Part shown: piece by piece, positions 8,779-18,659 of the stretch
Layout of the letters: each line of letters opens with the position of its first letter
How positions within the stretch are numbered: position 1 is the first letter of the stretch
Assembly: GCA_002841625.1 (NCBI GenBank)
Contig: PHAG01000009.1
Span: forward strand, 1-64,000
Length of the DNA stretch: 64,000 nucleotides
Direction: 5' to 3'
DNA from: Firmicutes bacterium HGW-Firmicutes-1
GTDB lineage: Bacteria > Bacillota > Clostridia > Lachnospirales > Vallitaleaceae
Made by a program: the position numbers and the translations under genes
The notes under the pieces: generated by a model
The model's input: only the letters and a program-made list of their open reading frames with translations
What the model was told of the DNA's origin: nothing
Database searches by the model: none

Positions 8779-8988
8779 ATGAAAGAAGCTATTCATCCAA
8801 AGTACAACCAAACTACAGTGAAATGTAACTGTGGTAATGAATTTGTAACAGGAACTACGAATGAATCCATTCACGTTGAAATTTGTTCAAAATGTCATCC
8901 ATTCTATACTGGAACACAAAAAGCAAACGTAGCTCGTGGACGTATTGATAAGTTCAATCGTAGATACGGAATTAAAGACGAACAATAA
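8779..8988 (+). CDS. rpmE: 50S ribosomal protein L31, zinc type
   Basis: L31 bridges the large and small ribosomal subunits. The 69-aa product begins [10 protein letters not shown] and has the four zinc-binding cysteines of the C+ form (CNCG and [10 protein letters not shown]), so it is not the zinc-free stress paralogue. I chose ATG 8779 because it follows AAAGAGGTG and gives the normal length; the frame is open upstream to 8731 but that region is the leader hairpin. Confidence 0.95.
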   Translation: MKEAIHPKYNQTTVKCNCGNEFVTGTTNESIHVEICSKCHPFYTGTQKANVARGRIDKFNRRYGIKDEQ

Positions 8989-8993
8989 CAAAG

Positions 8994-9020
8994 TTGAGGA
9001 TTTTCCTCAGCTTTTTTCTT
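8994..9020 (+). terminator. Intrinsic terminator after rpmE
   Basis: GTTGAGG pairs with CCTCAGC around an ATTTT loop and is followed by a run of T residues. Confidence 0.8.
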
Positions 9021-9031
9021 TTTATCCAGTA

Positions 9032-9109
9032 GGAAAGTTCTGCATACACAATTGGAAATGCGGCAGTAGACAACTAGGTTTTTAGCTCTGCACAACCGAT
9101 TTTCTTTTT
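9032..9109 (+). repeat. Dispersed intergenic repeat, copy B
   Basis: The copy reads GGAAAGTTCTGCAT, AATTGGAAATGCGGCAG, a divergent middle, then ACCGATTTTCTTTTTT. It sits directly after the rpmE terminator and before the promoter region of the DUF1385 gene (TATAAT at 9152-9157). Confidence 0.8.
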
Positions 9110-9233
9110 TGTGTATTTGATTTCCCAGTAGAATAAAAGAAAAGGGTATGTTATAATTTAACCTGACGAAACAAGTAGCCCATAGTGGCTGTTAACCAAT
9201 AATCTTAAGCACTTAACAGAGCTTAATTATGAA

Positions 9234-10154
9234 ATGGAATGTGATGAAATGAAAAATGTAGATGTTGGCGGTCAAGCAATTATTGAAGGTGTAATGATGA
9301 AGAAGCAGGATACCTATGCAATTGCTGTTAGAAAGCCGGATAAAGAAATAATATTAGAAAAAAGAATATTTAAAAGCTTTTCAAAAAGAAATAAAATACT
9401 AGGGTTGCCTATAATAAGAGGTGCAGTTGCGTTTGTTGAATCCTTAGTTATGGGAATGAAGATTTTAACCTATTCTGCAGAGTTTTTTGAAGTAGATGGA
9501 GACCAGGAGCCTAGTAAGTTTGAAAAGAAATTAGAAAATAAGTTTGGCAAGAAGAAAATGGACGATGTCCTTATTTTTATTTCTGTTACTCTTGCATCAA
9601 TTCTGTCTATTGGACTATTTATTTTATTACCCCTTGGTATTTCACAGCTTCTTAAGCCCTTGCTTGATAGTACTAGGCTGATTAATTTAGTAGATGGTAT
9701 TATACGAATATTAATATTGTTTGGATATATTTATTTGATTTCCTTTATGAAGGATATTCAACGAGTTTTTCAATATCATGGAGCTGAGCACAAGTCTATC
9801 CATTGTTTGGAAAATGAAGAAGAATTAACGATTGAAAATGTCAAAAAGCAATCAAGACTACATAAAAGATGTGGTACAAACTTTTTGTTTATTGTTGTTA
9901 TTATAAGCGTATTAGTTTTAACGATGTTTAATGTAGATACTTTCTTTTTAAGATTAGGGGTAAGACTTTTAATGCTTCCATTTATCGCTGGATTATCTTA
10001 TGAAGTAATTAAATTATTAGGTAAGAACGACAATGTTCTTGCGGATATTGTTAGTTTTCCAGGCTTATGCTTACAAAAAATAACAACGCAAGAACCAGAC
10101 GATGAGCAAATAGAAGTTGCGATTGCTGCCTTGAAGGGAGCACTTGAAGGGTAA
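9234..10154 (+). CDS. DUF1385 family membrane protein
   Basis: The family is conserved in Clostridia and Bacilli next to prmC and prfA, and its biochemical role is not established. The 306-aa product opens with the family signature VGGQAIIEGVMMKK and LPIIRGAVAFVESL. It has several membrane segments (about 115-140, 145-170, 220-245), and between them the conserved FQYHGAEHKSIHC and RLHKRCGTNF motifs with His, Glu and Cys residues that look like a metal or active site. Two in-frame starts exist, ATG 9234 and ATG 9249; neither has a strong ribosome site, and 9249 begins closer to the signature. The stop overlaps the prmC start. Confidence 0.85.
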   Translation: MECDEMKNVDVGGQAIIEGVMMKKQDTYAIAVRKPDKEIILEKRIFKSFSKRNKILGLPIIRGAVAFVESLVMGMKILTYSAEFFEVDGDQEPSKFEKKLENKFGKKKMDDVLIFISVTLASILSIGLFILLPLGISQLLKPLLDSTRLINLVDGIIRILILFGYIYLISFMKDIQRVFQYHGAEHKSIHCLENEEELTIENVKKQSRLHKRCGTNFLFIVVIISVLVLTMFNVDTFFLRLGVRLLMLPFIAGLSYEVIKLLGKNDNVLADIVSFPGLCLQKITTQEPDDEQIEVAIAALKGALEG

Positions 10155-11014
10155 TGACACTAACGATTAACCAAGTGCTAGAGAAAGCAACTAGCGTTCT
10201 TAAAGAGGAAGGCAAGACAGAAGCTCAATTAGATGCAAGACTTTTGCTTTCTAACGTTTTGAACTATAATAGAGTTGAATTAATTATGAATAAAGACAAA
10301 GAAATTGATGCAACTACCTATGAAGCATATATGAAGTTCATTCAATTAAGAGCAAAGGGAATGCCATTACAACATATTGTTGGAGAGCAAGAATTTATGG
10401 GGATCACCTTTAAAGTGAATGAGCATACATTAATTCCTAGAAGAGAAACAGAAGAACTAGTTGAACTGGCATTAAGCCTTCTAGATGCAAATGAATTTCA
10501 GAGGGTTATGGATGTAGGGACAGGTAGCGGATGTATTCCGATCTCTTTAGCAAGCTTAAAGAAGAATGTTGATTGTATTGGAATAGATATCTCGAAGGAA
10601 GCCCTAAAAATAGCAAAATATAATAGTGGAATAAATGCTGTAGATCATAAACTTACATGGATTTGTAGTGATTTATTCGAGAGTGTTGGAGAAGAGTATG
10701 TAGATCGTATTGACATGCTAATTTCTAATCCACCTTATATTAAAACTGAAGATATAGATATATTAATGCCAGAGGTTAAGAACTTTGAGCCCCATACGGC
10801 TTTAGATGGTGGTAAAGATGGACTAGATTTTTACCGAAGGATATGTGCCGAGGCTGGCAAATACTTGAAAAGTACGGGCTTTATCATTTTCGAAATTGGT
10901 TATAATCAAAAGGAAGAGGTGATATCTCTTCTGGAAGAAAATAACTATATAGATATTGAATGTAAGAAGGATTTATCAGGAAAAGACAGAATAGTATATG
11001 CAACAAAAAATTGA
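10154..11014 (+). CDS. prmC: Release factor glutamine methyltransferase PrmC
   Basis: PrmC methylates the Gln of the GGQ motif in release factors RF1 and RF2 using SAM. The 286-aa product has an N-terminal helical domain, the substrate-binding segment HTLIPRRETEELVE, SAM-binding motif VMDVGTGSGCIPISLA (about residue 118) and the catalytic NPPYI (about residue 191). It overlaps the DUF1385 gene by one base (TAATG) and precedes prfA, which encodes its substrate, so the three genes form an operon. Confidence 0.95.
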   Translation: MTLTINQVLEKATSVLKEEGKTEAQLDARLLLSNVLNYNRVELIMNKDKEIDATTYEAYMKFIQLRAKGMPLQHIVGEQEFMGITFKVNEHTLIPRRETEELVELALSLLDANEFQRVMDVGTGSGCIPISLASLKKNVDCIGIDISKEALKIAKYNSGINAVDHKLTWICSDLFESVGEEYVDRIDMLISNPPYIKTEDIDILMPEVKNFEPHTALDGGKDGLDFYRRICAEAGKYLKSTGFIIFEIGYNQKEEVISLLEENNYIDIECKKDLSGKDRIVYATKN

Positions 11015-11057
11015 AAACACTGCTAATTAATATAAGTTCTCAGAGGTGAAATAGATT

Positions 11058-12125
11058 ATGTTTAATAAAATTGAAGGTATTGTTGATAGGTTTAATGATG
11101 TGGCATTTATGATTAATGACCCACAGATTATATCGGAACAAGATAGATGGATTAAGCTCATGAAGGAGCATAGTGATTTAATGCCCATTGTTGAAAAGTT
11201 CCAGGAATACAAAATCGCACAAGAGACAATTCGTGATAGCATAACAATGCTTGAAGAAGAATCAGATGAAGAAATTAGAGACATGGCGAAGGAAGAGCTT
11301 GCCAATGCAAAGGAAAGCTTAGCTGCTATTGAAGATGCACTTAAGGTATTGCTTTTACCTAAAGATCCTAATGATGACAAGAATGTTTTTATAGAGATAC
11401 GTGGTGGTGCAGGTGGTGATGAAGCTGCTTTGTTTGCTGCTGAGCTATTTAGAATGTACTCTAGATATGCCGAAAGATGTAAATGGAAGGTTGAAACAGT
11501 CAACATCAATGAAAATGGTTTAGGTGGATTCAAGGAAGCAATATTTATGATTCAAGGAAAGGGTGCTTTCTCTAGACTAAAATATGAAAGCGGTGTCCAT
11601 AGAGTACAACGAGTACCAGTTACAGAATCAGGAGGAAGAATCCATACCTCAACAGTAACTGTTGCAGTTCTTCCAGAAGTTGAAGATGTAGAGGTTCAAT
11701 TAGATATGAATGATATCAGAGTAGATGTTTTTAGATCCTCTGGTAATGGTGGACAATGTGTTAACACCACTGATTCAGCAGTTAGAATTACGCATATGCC
11801 TAGTGGAATCGTTATATCTTGCCAAGATGAGAAATCGCAGCTAAAAAATAAAGACAAAGCTTTAAAGGTACTAAGAGCTAGATTATACGACCAAGAGGTA
11901 GCAAAGCAACAAGCCTCAGTGGCTCAAGACAGAAAAAGTCAAGTTGGTACAGGGGATCGGAGTGAAAAAATAAGAACTTATAATTTTCCACAAGGACGAC
12001 TCACTGATCACAGAATCAAATTAACAATACATAGATTAGATTCTGTATTAGATGGGGATATTGAAGAGATTATTGACAGTCTTACTACAGCAGATCAGTC
12101 TGAAAAGTTAAAAAATATTGAATAA
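11058..12125 (+). CDS. prfA: Peptide chain release factor 1
   Basis: RF1 recognises UAA and UAG stop codons and triggers peptide release. The 355-aa length is typical. The catalytic loop [20 protein letters not shown] carries the GGQ motif, and the codon-recognition region is present upstream, where EVEDVEVQ leads into the core domain. ATG 11058 follows AGAGGTGAAA. It is the last gene of the DUF1385-prmC-prfA operon and is followed by a terminator. Confidence 0.96.
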   Translation: MFNKIEGIVDRFNDVAFMINDPQIISEQDRWIKLMKEHSDLMPIVEKFQEYKIAQETIRDSITMLEEESDEEIRDMAKEELANAKESLAAIEDALKVLLLPKDPNDDKNVFIEIRGGAGGDEAALFAAELFRMYSRYAERCKWKVETVNINENGLGGFKEAIFMIQGKGAFSRLKYESGVHRVQRVPVTESGGRIHTSTVTVAVLPEVEDVEVQLDMNDIRVDVFRSSGNGGQCVNTTDSAVRITHMPSGIVISCQDEKSQLKNKDKALKVLRARLYDQEVAKQQASVAQDRKSQVGTGDRSEKIRTYNFPQGRLTDHRIKLTIHRLDSVLDGDIEEIIDSLTTADQSEKLKNIE

Positions 12126-12147
12126 CATATAATGGTTACATTAAAAA

Positions 12148-12179
12148 TTCTCCTGAATCCTTTCGGGAGAACTTTTTTT
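12148..12179 (+). terminator. Intrinsic terminator after prfA
   Basis: TTCTCC pairs with GGGAGAA around the loop and is followed by seven T residues. It closes the DUF1385-prmC-prfA operon. Confidence 0.85.
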
Positions 12180-12327
12180 GGTGATTTGAATCACCGAATT
12201 ATTGTTAAGTTTAGGTTATTATATAGACAAAGGTTATGAATTAGAACCTTCTAATTCGATCAAGAAGATGGTCACTTATACCCTATGATCAAGAAAGAGC
12301 ATATCACATAGAAATGGAGGATTAATA

Positions 12328-12960
12328 ATGAGTTTATTTTTAGGCAAAATACATCATATATTATATAATAAGATACAATGGTTTGAAGGTATTGAAGAAA
12401 AAATTATTGAGAAGGCTAAAGAACAGAATATTTCTGTAGAGGATTTGATTCAACATATCAATAAGCATTTTGGAATACCAATGGGAAATAAACCGCTTGA
12501 GGAAGTTATAGATACAACGAATATTCACGGATGGCTGCAACAAAGAATTGAAAATGCAGAACAAAGGCACGCGGCTCTAATTACAGAGCTATTAACTTGG
12601 AATCCTAAATATAAAAGTGAGCTCATAGAAATATTTAAAGATCAGGGGCAAGTAGCCGCGAAGGAATATGCCCAAGGAGCCGATACAGCAGACACAATTT
12701 ACCAAGCCTTGAATGAATATATTCTAGAAGGTATGCCATGTGACCGGGTAAATGAAATTGTTGATAGTAGTGAGGAGCAATTCACTTGGGTTACTACTAC
12801 TTGCCTACATAATCAACATTGGGAAAAAGTGAATGGAGATGTTAACAACTTTTATACATTTAGAGAAGCATGGATTGAAGCTTTTGTAAATGAACTAAAT
12901 CCGAAGTATAAATATGTAAAGACTGAAGATGGTATGAATAGAATTATAAAAAGAGTCTAA
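12328..12960 (+). CDS. Conserved hypothetical helical protein
   Basis: I do not recognise a characterised family. The 210-aa product has no signal peptide or membrane segment and looks mostly alpha-helical. It has a Trp-rich N-terminus (KIQWFEGIEEKI), a central WLQQRIENAEQRHAALITELL-like amphipathic helix, and a C-terminal segment with two Cys (Cys138 region and TTCLHNQHW) and HW/FYTFREAWIEAFV. ATG 12328 follows AATGGAGG. It is flanked by terminators on both sides and so is probably transcribed alone. A small-molecule or lipid-binding role is possible but is a guess. Confidence 0.6.
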   Translation: MSLFLGKIHHILYNKIQWFEGIEEKIIEKAKEQNISVEDLIQHINKHFGIPMGNKPLEEVIDTTNIHGWLQQRIENAEQRHAALITELLTWNPKYKSELIEIFKDQGQVAAKEYAQGADTADTIYQALNEYILEGMPCDRVNEIVDSSEEQFTWVTTTCLHNQHWEKVNGDVNNFYTFREAWIEAFVNELNPKYKYVKTEDGMNRIIKRV

Positions 12961-12973
12961 AATATAAAATATC

Positions 12974-13007
12974 AAGACCTCCTGTGAATTAAATTACAGG
13001 AGGTCTT
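12974..13007. terminator. Bidirectional terminator
   Basis: AAGACCTCCTGT (12974-12985) and ACAGGAGGTCTT (12996-13007) form a perfect 12-bp stem between two convergent genes. There is an A/T-rich tract on each side, so it can serve both strands. Confidence 0.8.
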
Positions 13008-13011
13008 ATGT

Positions 13012-14391
13012 TTATGAGCAGGGTTGTAAACAACCAAAGCTTAATGTTACTTGGGCTAGAGCAGTAATCGGAAGATTGCCTGCACCAAGGAAAATTTGTT
13101 CGTTTGGATTAACCAGGGTTACCTCTTGAAGCGTATTTGCAATAATAGTTGTTCCAGTAACGGCACTTGAAATGACAGTTAAGGTAATCATTTTTTGAGC
13201 TATGCTACTTGAGGGAATGATCGTATTTGGACAAGTGATCATTATCATTGCTGGTCCCAAAATGTTAGTGTTAAGTGGAACAGGTGTAGAAGTTTCTCCA
13301 AAAACAGCTAAACAACTCTCAAAATCATTAAACTGCACGGTAACACCTGGTGGTACTACAATACTATCCGTAATGTTTACAGTAGTATCAGGGGAATTGC
13401 CTAAGTTTGCTATTTGAATAACATATACAATGCTACCTTCCTCAGTAACACTACAACACTTACTTGATTGTAACTGCACCACTTCGAGCATTACCGTACA
13501 AAGATCTGCAGCTTCTGTTCCTAGAGCAGAAACCATTACCATATTGTCAATCATAAATGTACCAGCAGTTGTAGCAATAAGTGTTATTTTATATGTAACG
13601 ATTACTTGGTCTCCAGGATTAATGGTATTTAAATTACCACTTATAATGATTTGCCCCACGGGACTTATAATTACATCAAGAGTACTTGGGCTTACAGATA
13701 TTGTACTAATAGACAATCCAGAAGGAATCGTTAAGGTGTCTAAGTACTGAACATTTGCTAAAGGTGCATTTCCAAGGTTATTTACTTCAATAACATAATC
13801 GAGTGTTGCTTGGTTGTTTGTGATTGTTTCAGAACAATCTTTGAGAACAAAAAGAATTCCTTGTGGATTACAAGCTGGTACTAAGAAGCAGTCACAATCA
13901 AAAATCAGATTACTCCCGTGAGCCTTAACACCAATTGGTTGAATGCTGGTTGGAAAGTTTCCTGTAAGCGTTATTCGGTATTCAACACATACACCTTTCT
14001 CAAACCGATCTTCCACCTCTATCTTAAGCCATTGAAAACCAATGGGTGCAGTAGCAAAATTAGGATCTGTTTTGCTTAGTGAAAAGAGAACGGGTTCAAA
14101 TTCGCCACAACCATCTATTTTTTCATCAACGATAATATGTGGTGGATTCAGTATTTCACAGACGGGAATTACAATATTGCTTATACCACGTGTTGTACGA
14201 GCACAATCTGTACAAAACTTATAGGACCAATAAGAGCGGCTTACTAGGGCATCGTAAGCAGGGTTATTGACAATACTACCATCTGGAAGAGTTTGACACG
14301 TTGGCTGTGTTACTGATATACCATTTTGAACGCCACAGCAACAAAGTGTTGTATAGGGAACACAAGAACAAGGTCGAATAGGTGAAGCCAT
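13012..14391 (-). CDS. Cys-rich DUF11-repeat protein, probable spore-surface protein
   Basis: The 459-aa product starts with a Cys-rich head (CSCVPYTTLCCCG at 8-20, then CTDC near 57-60) and continues with at least two DUF11-like beta-sandwich repeats (DYVIEVNNLGNAPLANVQYL at about 195-300 and VYVIQIANLGNSPDTTVNIT at about 320-430). It has no signal peptide, sortase motif or membrane anchor, yet has the repeats and cysteines of an extracellular structure. Clostridial coat and exosporium proteins show this combination, so I infer a cross-linked spore-surface protein made in the mother cell. The ribosome site AAAGGA lies 8 nt before ATG 14391. Exact role unknown. Confidence 0.65.
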   Translation of the reverse strand: MASPIRPCSCVPYTTLCCCGVQNGISVTQPTCQTLPDGSIVNNPAYDALVSRSYWSYKFCTDCARTTRGISNIVIPVCEILNPPHIIVDEKIDGCGEFEPVLFSLSKTDPNFATAPIGFQWLKIEVEDRFEKGVCVEYRITLTGNFPTSIQPIGVKAHGSNLIFDCDCFLVPACNPQGILFVLKDCSETITNNQATLDYVIEVNNLGNAPLANVQYLDTLTIPSGLSISTISVSPSTLDVIISPVGQIIISGNLNTINPGDQVIVTYKITLIATTAGTFMIDNMVMVSALGTEAADLCTVMLEVVQLQSSKCCSVTEEGSIVYVIQIANLGNSPDTTVNITDSIVVPPGVTVQFNDFESCLAVFGETSTPVPLNTNILGPAMIMITCPNTIIPSSSIAQKMITLTVISSAVTGTTIIANTLQEVTLVNPNEQIFLGAGNLPITALAQVTLSFGCLQPCS

Positions 14392-14570
14392 ACGTCACAT
14401 CCTTTATAATAATAATAATAATTTATTGTTTCATTATTAATATATGGTTAATAATAATAATGGTGACAGGTTGTCATTCAATATTTGTTTAGGTATGAAT
14501 TGACAATGGGAAAGGATCAGAATAATATGGAAACAAATACCTAAGTTTGATTTGGGTAAAGGAGGTAAAT

Positions 14571-14945
14571 ATGTTAGAAGAAACGATGTTAGAAAAGAAA
14601 AAATGGGCAGTCGTAGGTGCAAATCAAAATTCAGAGAAGTATGGAAATATGATTTATAAAAAATTAAAATTACGAGGATATGAAGTTTATCCAGTGAATC
14701 CTTTCTTTGAAATGATTGAAGGGGATACCTGTTATAGAAACTTGGCATCAATACCGGAAAAACCAGAGGTTATCGATATTGTTGTAGGTCCAGAAAAAAC
14801 AAAAGTTATTATCCAAGAGGCTGCAATGCTAGGTATTGAATATATTTGGTTCCAACCAGGAACTTATGACGATGAAGTTTTAGAACTGGCAAAGCAACTG
14901 GGGCTTCAAACCGTTAAGGCATGTGTACTAGTTGCAACACGTTAG
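14571..14945 (+). CDS. CoA-binding (YccU-like) protein
   Basis: The 124-aa product is a single Rossmann-like CoA-binding domain: WAVVGANQNSEKYGNMIYKK at the nucleotide loop, GYEVYPVNPF, DIVVGPEKTKVIIQEA and a conserved IWFQPGTYDDEVL near the end. The family binds CoA and has no assigned reaction. I start at ATG 14571 because AAAGGAGG ends 6 nt upstream; the frame is open to 14547. It precedes the pyruvate:ferredoxin oxidoreductase gene by 136 bp. Confidence 0.85.
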   Translation: MLEETMLEKKKWAVVGANQNSEKYGNMIYKKLKLRGYEVYPVNPFFEMIEGDTCYRNLASIPEKPEVIDIVVGPEKTKVIIQEAAMLGIEYIWFQPGTYDDEVLELAKQLGLQTVKACVLVATR

Positions 14946-15035
14946 TTATTTAGCAGAGAAACAGCTAGCCAACAATTCGTATAAACGGAACTGAAAATGC
15001 CTATACTAATACTCTAGTAATACTTGGGAATTGTG

Positions 15036-15049
15036 GATATTTAAATATC
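15036..15049. promoter_or_regulatory. 14-bp palindrome before nifJ
   Basis: GATATTTAAATATC is a perfect palindrome 33 bp upstream of the oxidoreductase start. It could be an operator or a chance AT-rich palindrome; it does not match the Rex consensus closely. Confidence 0.25.
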
Positions 15050-15081
15050 TAGGTTCTAATTATTTCAAAAGGAGTTTTATT

Positions 15082-18000
15082 ATGGCAAAAATTACGAAAA
15101 CGATGGAGGGAAACGAAGCAGCTGCTTATGTTTCCTATGCCTTTACTGAGGTCGCTGCCATTTACCCCATAACACCCTCATCGACTATGGCAGAGCTGGC
15201 AGATTTATGGTCAGCCCAGGGTAAGAAGAATCTGTTTGAACAAGAAGTTAAGGTAGTAGAAATGCAATCAGAAGCTGGAGCGGCAGGTACTATGCACGGA
15301 TCACTTCAAGGCGGTGCATTAACAACTACATATACGGCGTCTCAAGGGTTATTGTTAATGATACCGAATATGTATAAAATGGCTGGGGAGCAGCTACCAG
15401 GTGTTTTGCATGTTAGCGCACGTGCTATAGCTACCCATGCACTATCTATTTTTGGAGATCATCAAGATGTAATGGCTACAAGACAAACAGGTGTCGCTAT
15501 TTTGGCTTCAAATAGTGTACAAGAAGTTATGGATTTAAGTGGTATAGCACATTTGGCGGCTATCAAAGCAAGCATGCCATTCTTACACTTCTTTGATGGC
15601 TTTAGAACCTCACATGAAATTAAAAAGGTTGAGGTAATGGATTATGAAGATTTAAAACGACTTTTAGATGTAGAAGCTGTTGAGCGTTTTAGAAACGTTT
15701 CGCTTAATCCTGAAAGGCCAGTCCTAAGAGGAACTGCTCAAAATCCTGATATTTATTTTCAAGGTAGAGAGGCAGCGAATCCCTTTTATGAAGCTATACC
15801 AGATATAGTTGATATGTACATGAGAGAAATCAGTCATATAACAGGAAAAAGCTATCATCCATTTGACTATTATGGTGCAGTGGATGCTGAATATATTATC
15901 GTAGCCATGGGATCAGTTTGTGATACGATAGAAGAAGTCATTGATACTTTACTTCAAAAAGGCCAGAAGGTAGGGTTGATTAAAGTAAGATTATATCGTC
16001 CATTTTCAGAGAAATATTTCTTTCATGTTTTACCTAATAGTGTGAAAAAAATTGCTGTCTTGGATAGAACTAAAGAGCCGGGAGCACAAGGAGAACCCCT
16101 TTATCAAGATGTAAGATCTATGTTCTATGATAGAGACAATCGTCCTATGATTATTGGTGGACGCTATGGTTTGGGTTCTAAGGATACAACACCAGCACAA
16201 ATTATTGCAGTATTTAATAACTTGAAAAATGGTTTTCCTAAAAATAGTTTTACCATTGGTATTGATGATGACGTTACTTATACATCGTTGCCAGTTTTTG
16301 AAGCACCAGATACGGCCCCCGAAGGTACTATTCAATGTAAGTTTTGGGGCTTAGGTTCTGATGGCACAGTGGGTGCAAATAAGATGGCTATAAAGATTAT
16401 TGGTGATCATACAGACTTATATGCACAGGGTTACTTTGATTATGATAGTAAAAAATCTGGCGGCACAACTATTTCTTATTTGAGATTTGGTAAAAAAGAG
16501 ATTAAATCATCTTATTTAGTGTATAATCCGGGCTATATTGCCTGTCATAATAAATCCTATGTGAACCATTATGATTTATTAAGAGGTATCAAGGAGCATG
16601 GTACTTTTGTTTTAAACTGTCCTTGGAAGGTAGAAGAGCTAGAAGAAAAGCTAAGTGGTGCTATGAAAAGAGAGTTAGCCAAAAAGCAAGTGCATTTCTA
16701 TATCATTGATGCAGTTGGTCTTGCTGGTGAAATTGGACTTGGTGGCCGAATTAATATGATTATGCAAGCCGTGTTTTTCAAGTTGGCTCAAGTCATTCCG
16801 ATAGATGAAGCAGTTCAATATTTAAAAGCTTCAATTAAAAAAACCTATGGACAAAAAGGTCAAAAAATTGTGGATATGAATAAGGCAGCCGTAGATAAAG
16901 GGTTGGAAGGACTGGTAAAGGTAGAAATACCAGCCAGTTGGGAAACGGCAGTGGATAAAGTTGTTCCATTACTAGGTGACGAGCCGGAATTTGTAAGGCA
17001 TATACAACGCCCAATGGCAGATTTAGATGGTTATGATTTGCCAGTTAGTGCATTTCGTGGTATGGAAGATGGAACATTTCCACTCGGTACTACAGCGTAT
17101 GAAAAGAGAGGCATTGCTGTCATGGTGCCAGAGTGGCAAACAGAAAAGTGTATCCAATGTAATCAATGTGCATATATATGTCCCCATGCGGTTATTCGAC
17201 CTTTCTTACTAAATGAAGAAGAAAAGCAAGGAGCACCAAATACTTTTGAAACTAAAGAATCAAAGGGTAAGGAAGTGGAAGGATACCATTATCGAATTCA
17301 AATATCTCCGTTAGATTGTACAGGTTGTGGTAATTGTGCAGATGTTTGCCCCGCACCAGATAAAGCGTTGGTAATGGTCAACGCAGAAGAAGAAATTCCG
17401 CAACAGATTCCTAATTGGGAATATGCTGCGAATAACGTAACTTATAAAGATAAATTGATGAGTAAGAAAGGAGTGAAAGGTAGCCAATTTGCAAAACCAC
17501 TATTAGAATTCTCTGGAGCTTGTGCAGGGTGTGGTGAAACAGCTTACCTTAAGTATGTAACTCAACTTTTTGGGGATCGAATGATTATAGCCAATGCAAC
17601 TGGTTGTTCGTCAATTTGGGGTGCTAGTGCGCCTTCAGTGCCCTATACAACCAATAGTGAGGGTAAAGGTCCAGCTTGGGGTAATTCTCTATTTGAAGAC
17701 AACGCAGAATATGGCTATGGTATTTATTTAGGCTCAAAACATGTAAGAGAAAAGCTTAGAGATTTAATGGCCAGAGGTATTGGCACAGAGAAGGATGAAC
17801 GCTGTAAGCAAGCTTTTGAGAAGTGGATTGAGAATATGTATGAGGGAGATACTACAAGAGCTGTATCTGAGGAAGTGCTTCAAGCGATACAAAATGCCAA
17901 TAATAAAAATAGTGAAGTTCATAGAGAAATTATTAAGAAAAAAGACTATTTGGTAAAACCATCTCAATGGATTGTAGGTGGTGATGGCTGGGCTTACGAT

Positions 18001-18612
18001 ATTGACTATGGTGGATTAGATCATGTCATTGCATCAGGTGATGATGTAAATATATTAGTGTTTGATACGGAAATATACTCGAATACAGGAGGTCAGGCGT
18101 CAAAATCAACACCAACAGCAGCAGTTGCTAAGTTTGCATCAGCTGGAAAGAAGGTAAGGAAAAAAGATCTAGGCATGATGGCAATGAGCTATGGATATGT
18201 TTATGTTGCTCAAGTAGCTATGGGGGCAAATATGAATCATACCGCTAAGGTGCTAGAAGAAGCAGAAAGCTACAAAGGACCATCACTCGTTATTTGTTAT
18301 GCACCATGTATTAACCATGGTATAAGAAGTGGAATGGGTACTTCAGTAAAGCAAGAAAAAGAAGCTGTTGAGGCTGGTTATTGGCATCTTTATCGTTACG
18401 ATCCAAGATTAAAGGAGCAAAATAAAAATCCATTTGTCTTAGATTCAAAAGAACCAAGTAAATCCTTTAGAGAGTTCCTTCTTTCAGAGTTACGTTATGT
18501 ACAAATTAAAAATACTTTTCCAGAGATTGCAGAGGAATTGTTCCAAAAAGCAGAAGAAGATGCGAAGGAAAGGTATCAAAATTACAAACAAAAAGCAGAA
18601 ATCACTTATTAG
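15082..18612 (+). CDS. nifJ: Pyruvate:ferredoxin (flavodoxin) oxidoreductase
   Basis: This enzyme converts pyruvate and CoA to acetyl-CoA and CO2 and passes electrons to ferredoxin, which can feed hydrogenase. The 1176-aa single-chain form has the usual order: pyrimidine-binding domain (EVAAIYPITPSSTMAEL), domain II, the gamma region, a two-cluster ferredoxin domain (CIQCNQCAYICPH and CTGCGNCADVCPAPDKA, around 690-770) and the TPP domain with CAGCGE and GGDGWAYDIDYGGLDH. ATG 15082 follows AAAAGGAG; the frame is open to 15031 but lacks a site there. A bidirectional terminator follows. Confidence 0.97.
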   Translation: MAKITKTMEGNEAAAYVSYAFTEVAAIYPITPSSTMAELADLWSAQGKKNLFEQEVKVVEMQSEAGAAGTMHGSLQGGALTTTYTASQGLLLMIPNMYKMAGEQLPGVLHVSARAIATHALSIFGDHQDVMATRQTGVAILASNSVQEVMDLSGIAHLAAIKASMPFLHFFDGFRTSHEIKKVEVMDYEDLKRLLDVEAVERFRNVSLNPERPVLRGTAQNPDIYFQGREAANPFYEAIPDIVDMYMREISHITGKSYHPFDYYGAVDAEYIIVAMGSVCDTIEEVIDTLLQKGQKVGLIKVRLYRPFSEKYFFHVLPNSVKKIAVLDRTKEPGAQGEPLYQDVRSMFYDRDNRPMIIGGRYGLGSKDTTPAQIIAVFNNLKNGFPKNSFTIGIDDDVTYTSLPVFEAPDTAPEGTIQCKFWGLGSDGTVGANKMAIKIIGDHTDLYAQGYFDYDSKKSGGTTISYLRFGKKEIKSSYLVYNPGYIACHNKSYVNHYDLLRGIKEHGTFVLNCPWKVEELEEKLSGAMKRELAKKQVHFYIIDAVGLAGEIGLGGRINMIMQAVFFKLAQVIPIDEAVQYLKASIKKTYGQKGQKIVDMNKAAVDKGLEGLVKVEIPASWETAVDKVVPLLGDEPEFVRHIQRPMADLDGYDLPVSAFRGMEDGTFPLGTTAYEKRGIAVMVPEWQTEKCIQCNQCAYICPHAVIRPFLLNEEEKQGAPNTFETKESKGKEVEGYHYRIQISPLDCTGCGNCADVCPAPDKALVMVNAEEEIPQQIPNWEYAANNVTYKDKLMSKKGVKGSQFAKPLLEFSGACAGCGETAYLKYVTQLFGDRMIIANATGCSSIWGASAPSVPYTTNSEGKGPAWGNSLFEDNAEYGYGIYLGSKHVREKLRDLMARGIGTEKDERCKQAFEKWIENMYEGDTTRAVSEEVLQAIQNANNKNSEVHREIIKKKDYLVKPSQWIVGGDGWAYDIDYGGLDHVIASGDDVNILVFDTEIYSNTGGQASKSTPTAAVAKFASAGKKVRKKDLGMMAMSYGYVYVAQVAMGANMNHTAKVLEEAESYKGPSLVICYAPCINHGIRSGMGTSVKQEKEAVEAGYWHLYRYDPRLKEQNKNPFVLDSKEPSKSFREFLLSELRYVQIKNTFPEIAEELFQKAEEDAKERYQNYKQKAEITY

Positions 18613-18623
18613 ATAATAATAGT

Positions 18624-18655
18624 AAAGGCACAGAGATTCAATCAACTGTGCCTTT
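18624..18655. terminator. Bidirectional terminator
   Basis: AAAGGCACAG (18624-18633) and CTGTGCCTTT (18646-18655) form a 10-bp perfect stem between nifJ and the convergent spore-protein gene. Confidence 0.8.
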
Positions 18656-18659
18656 GCTA

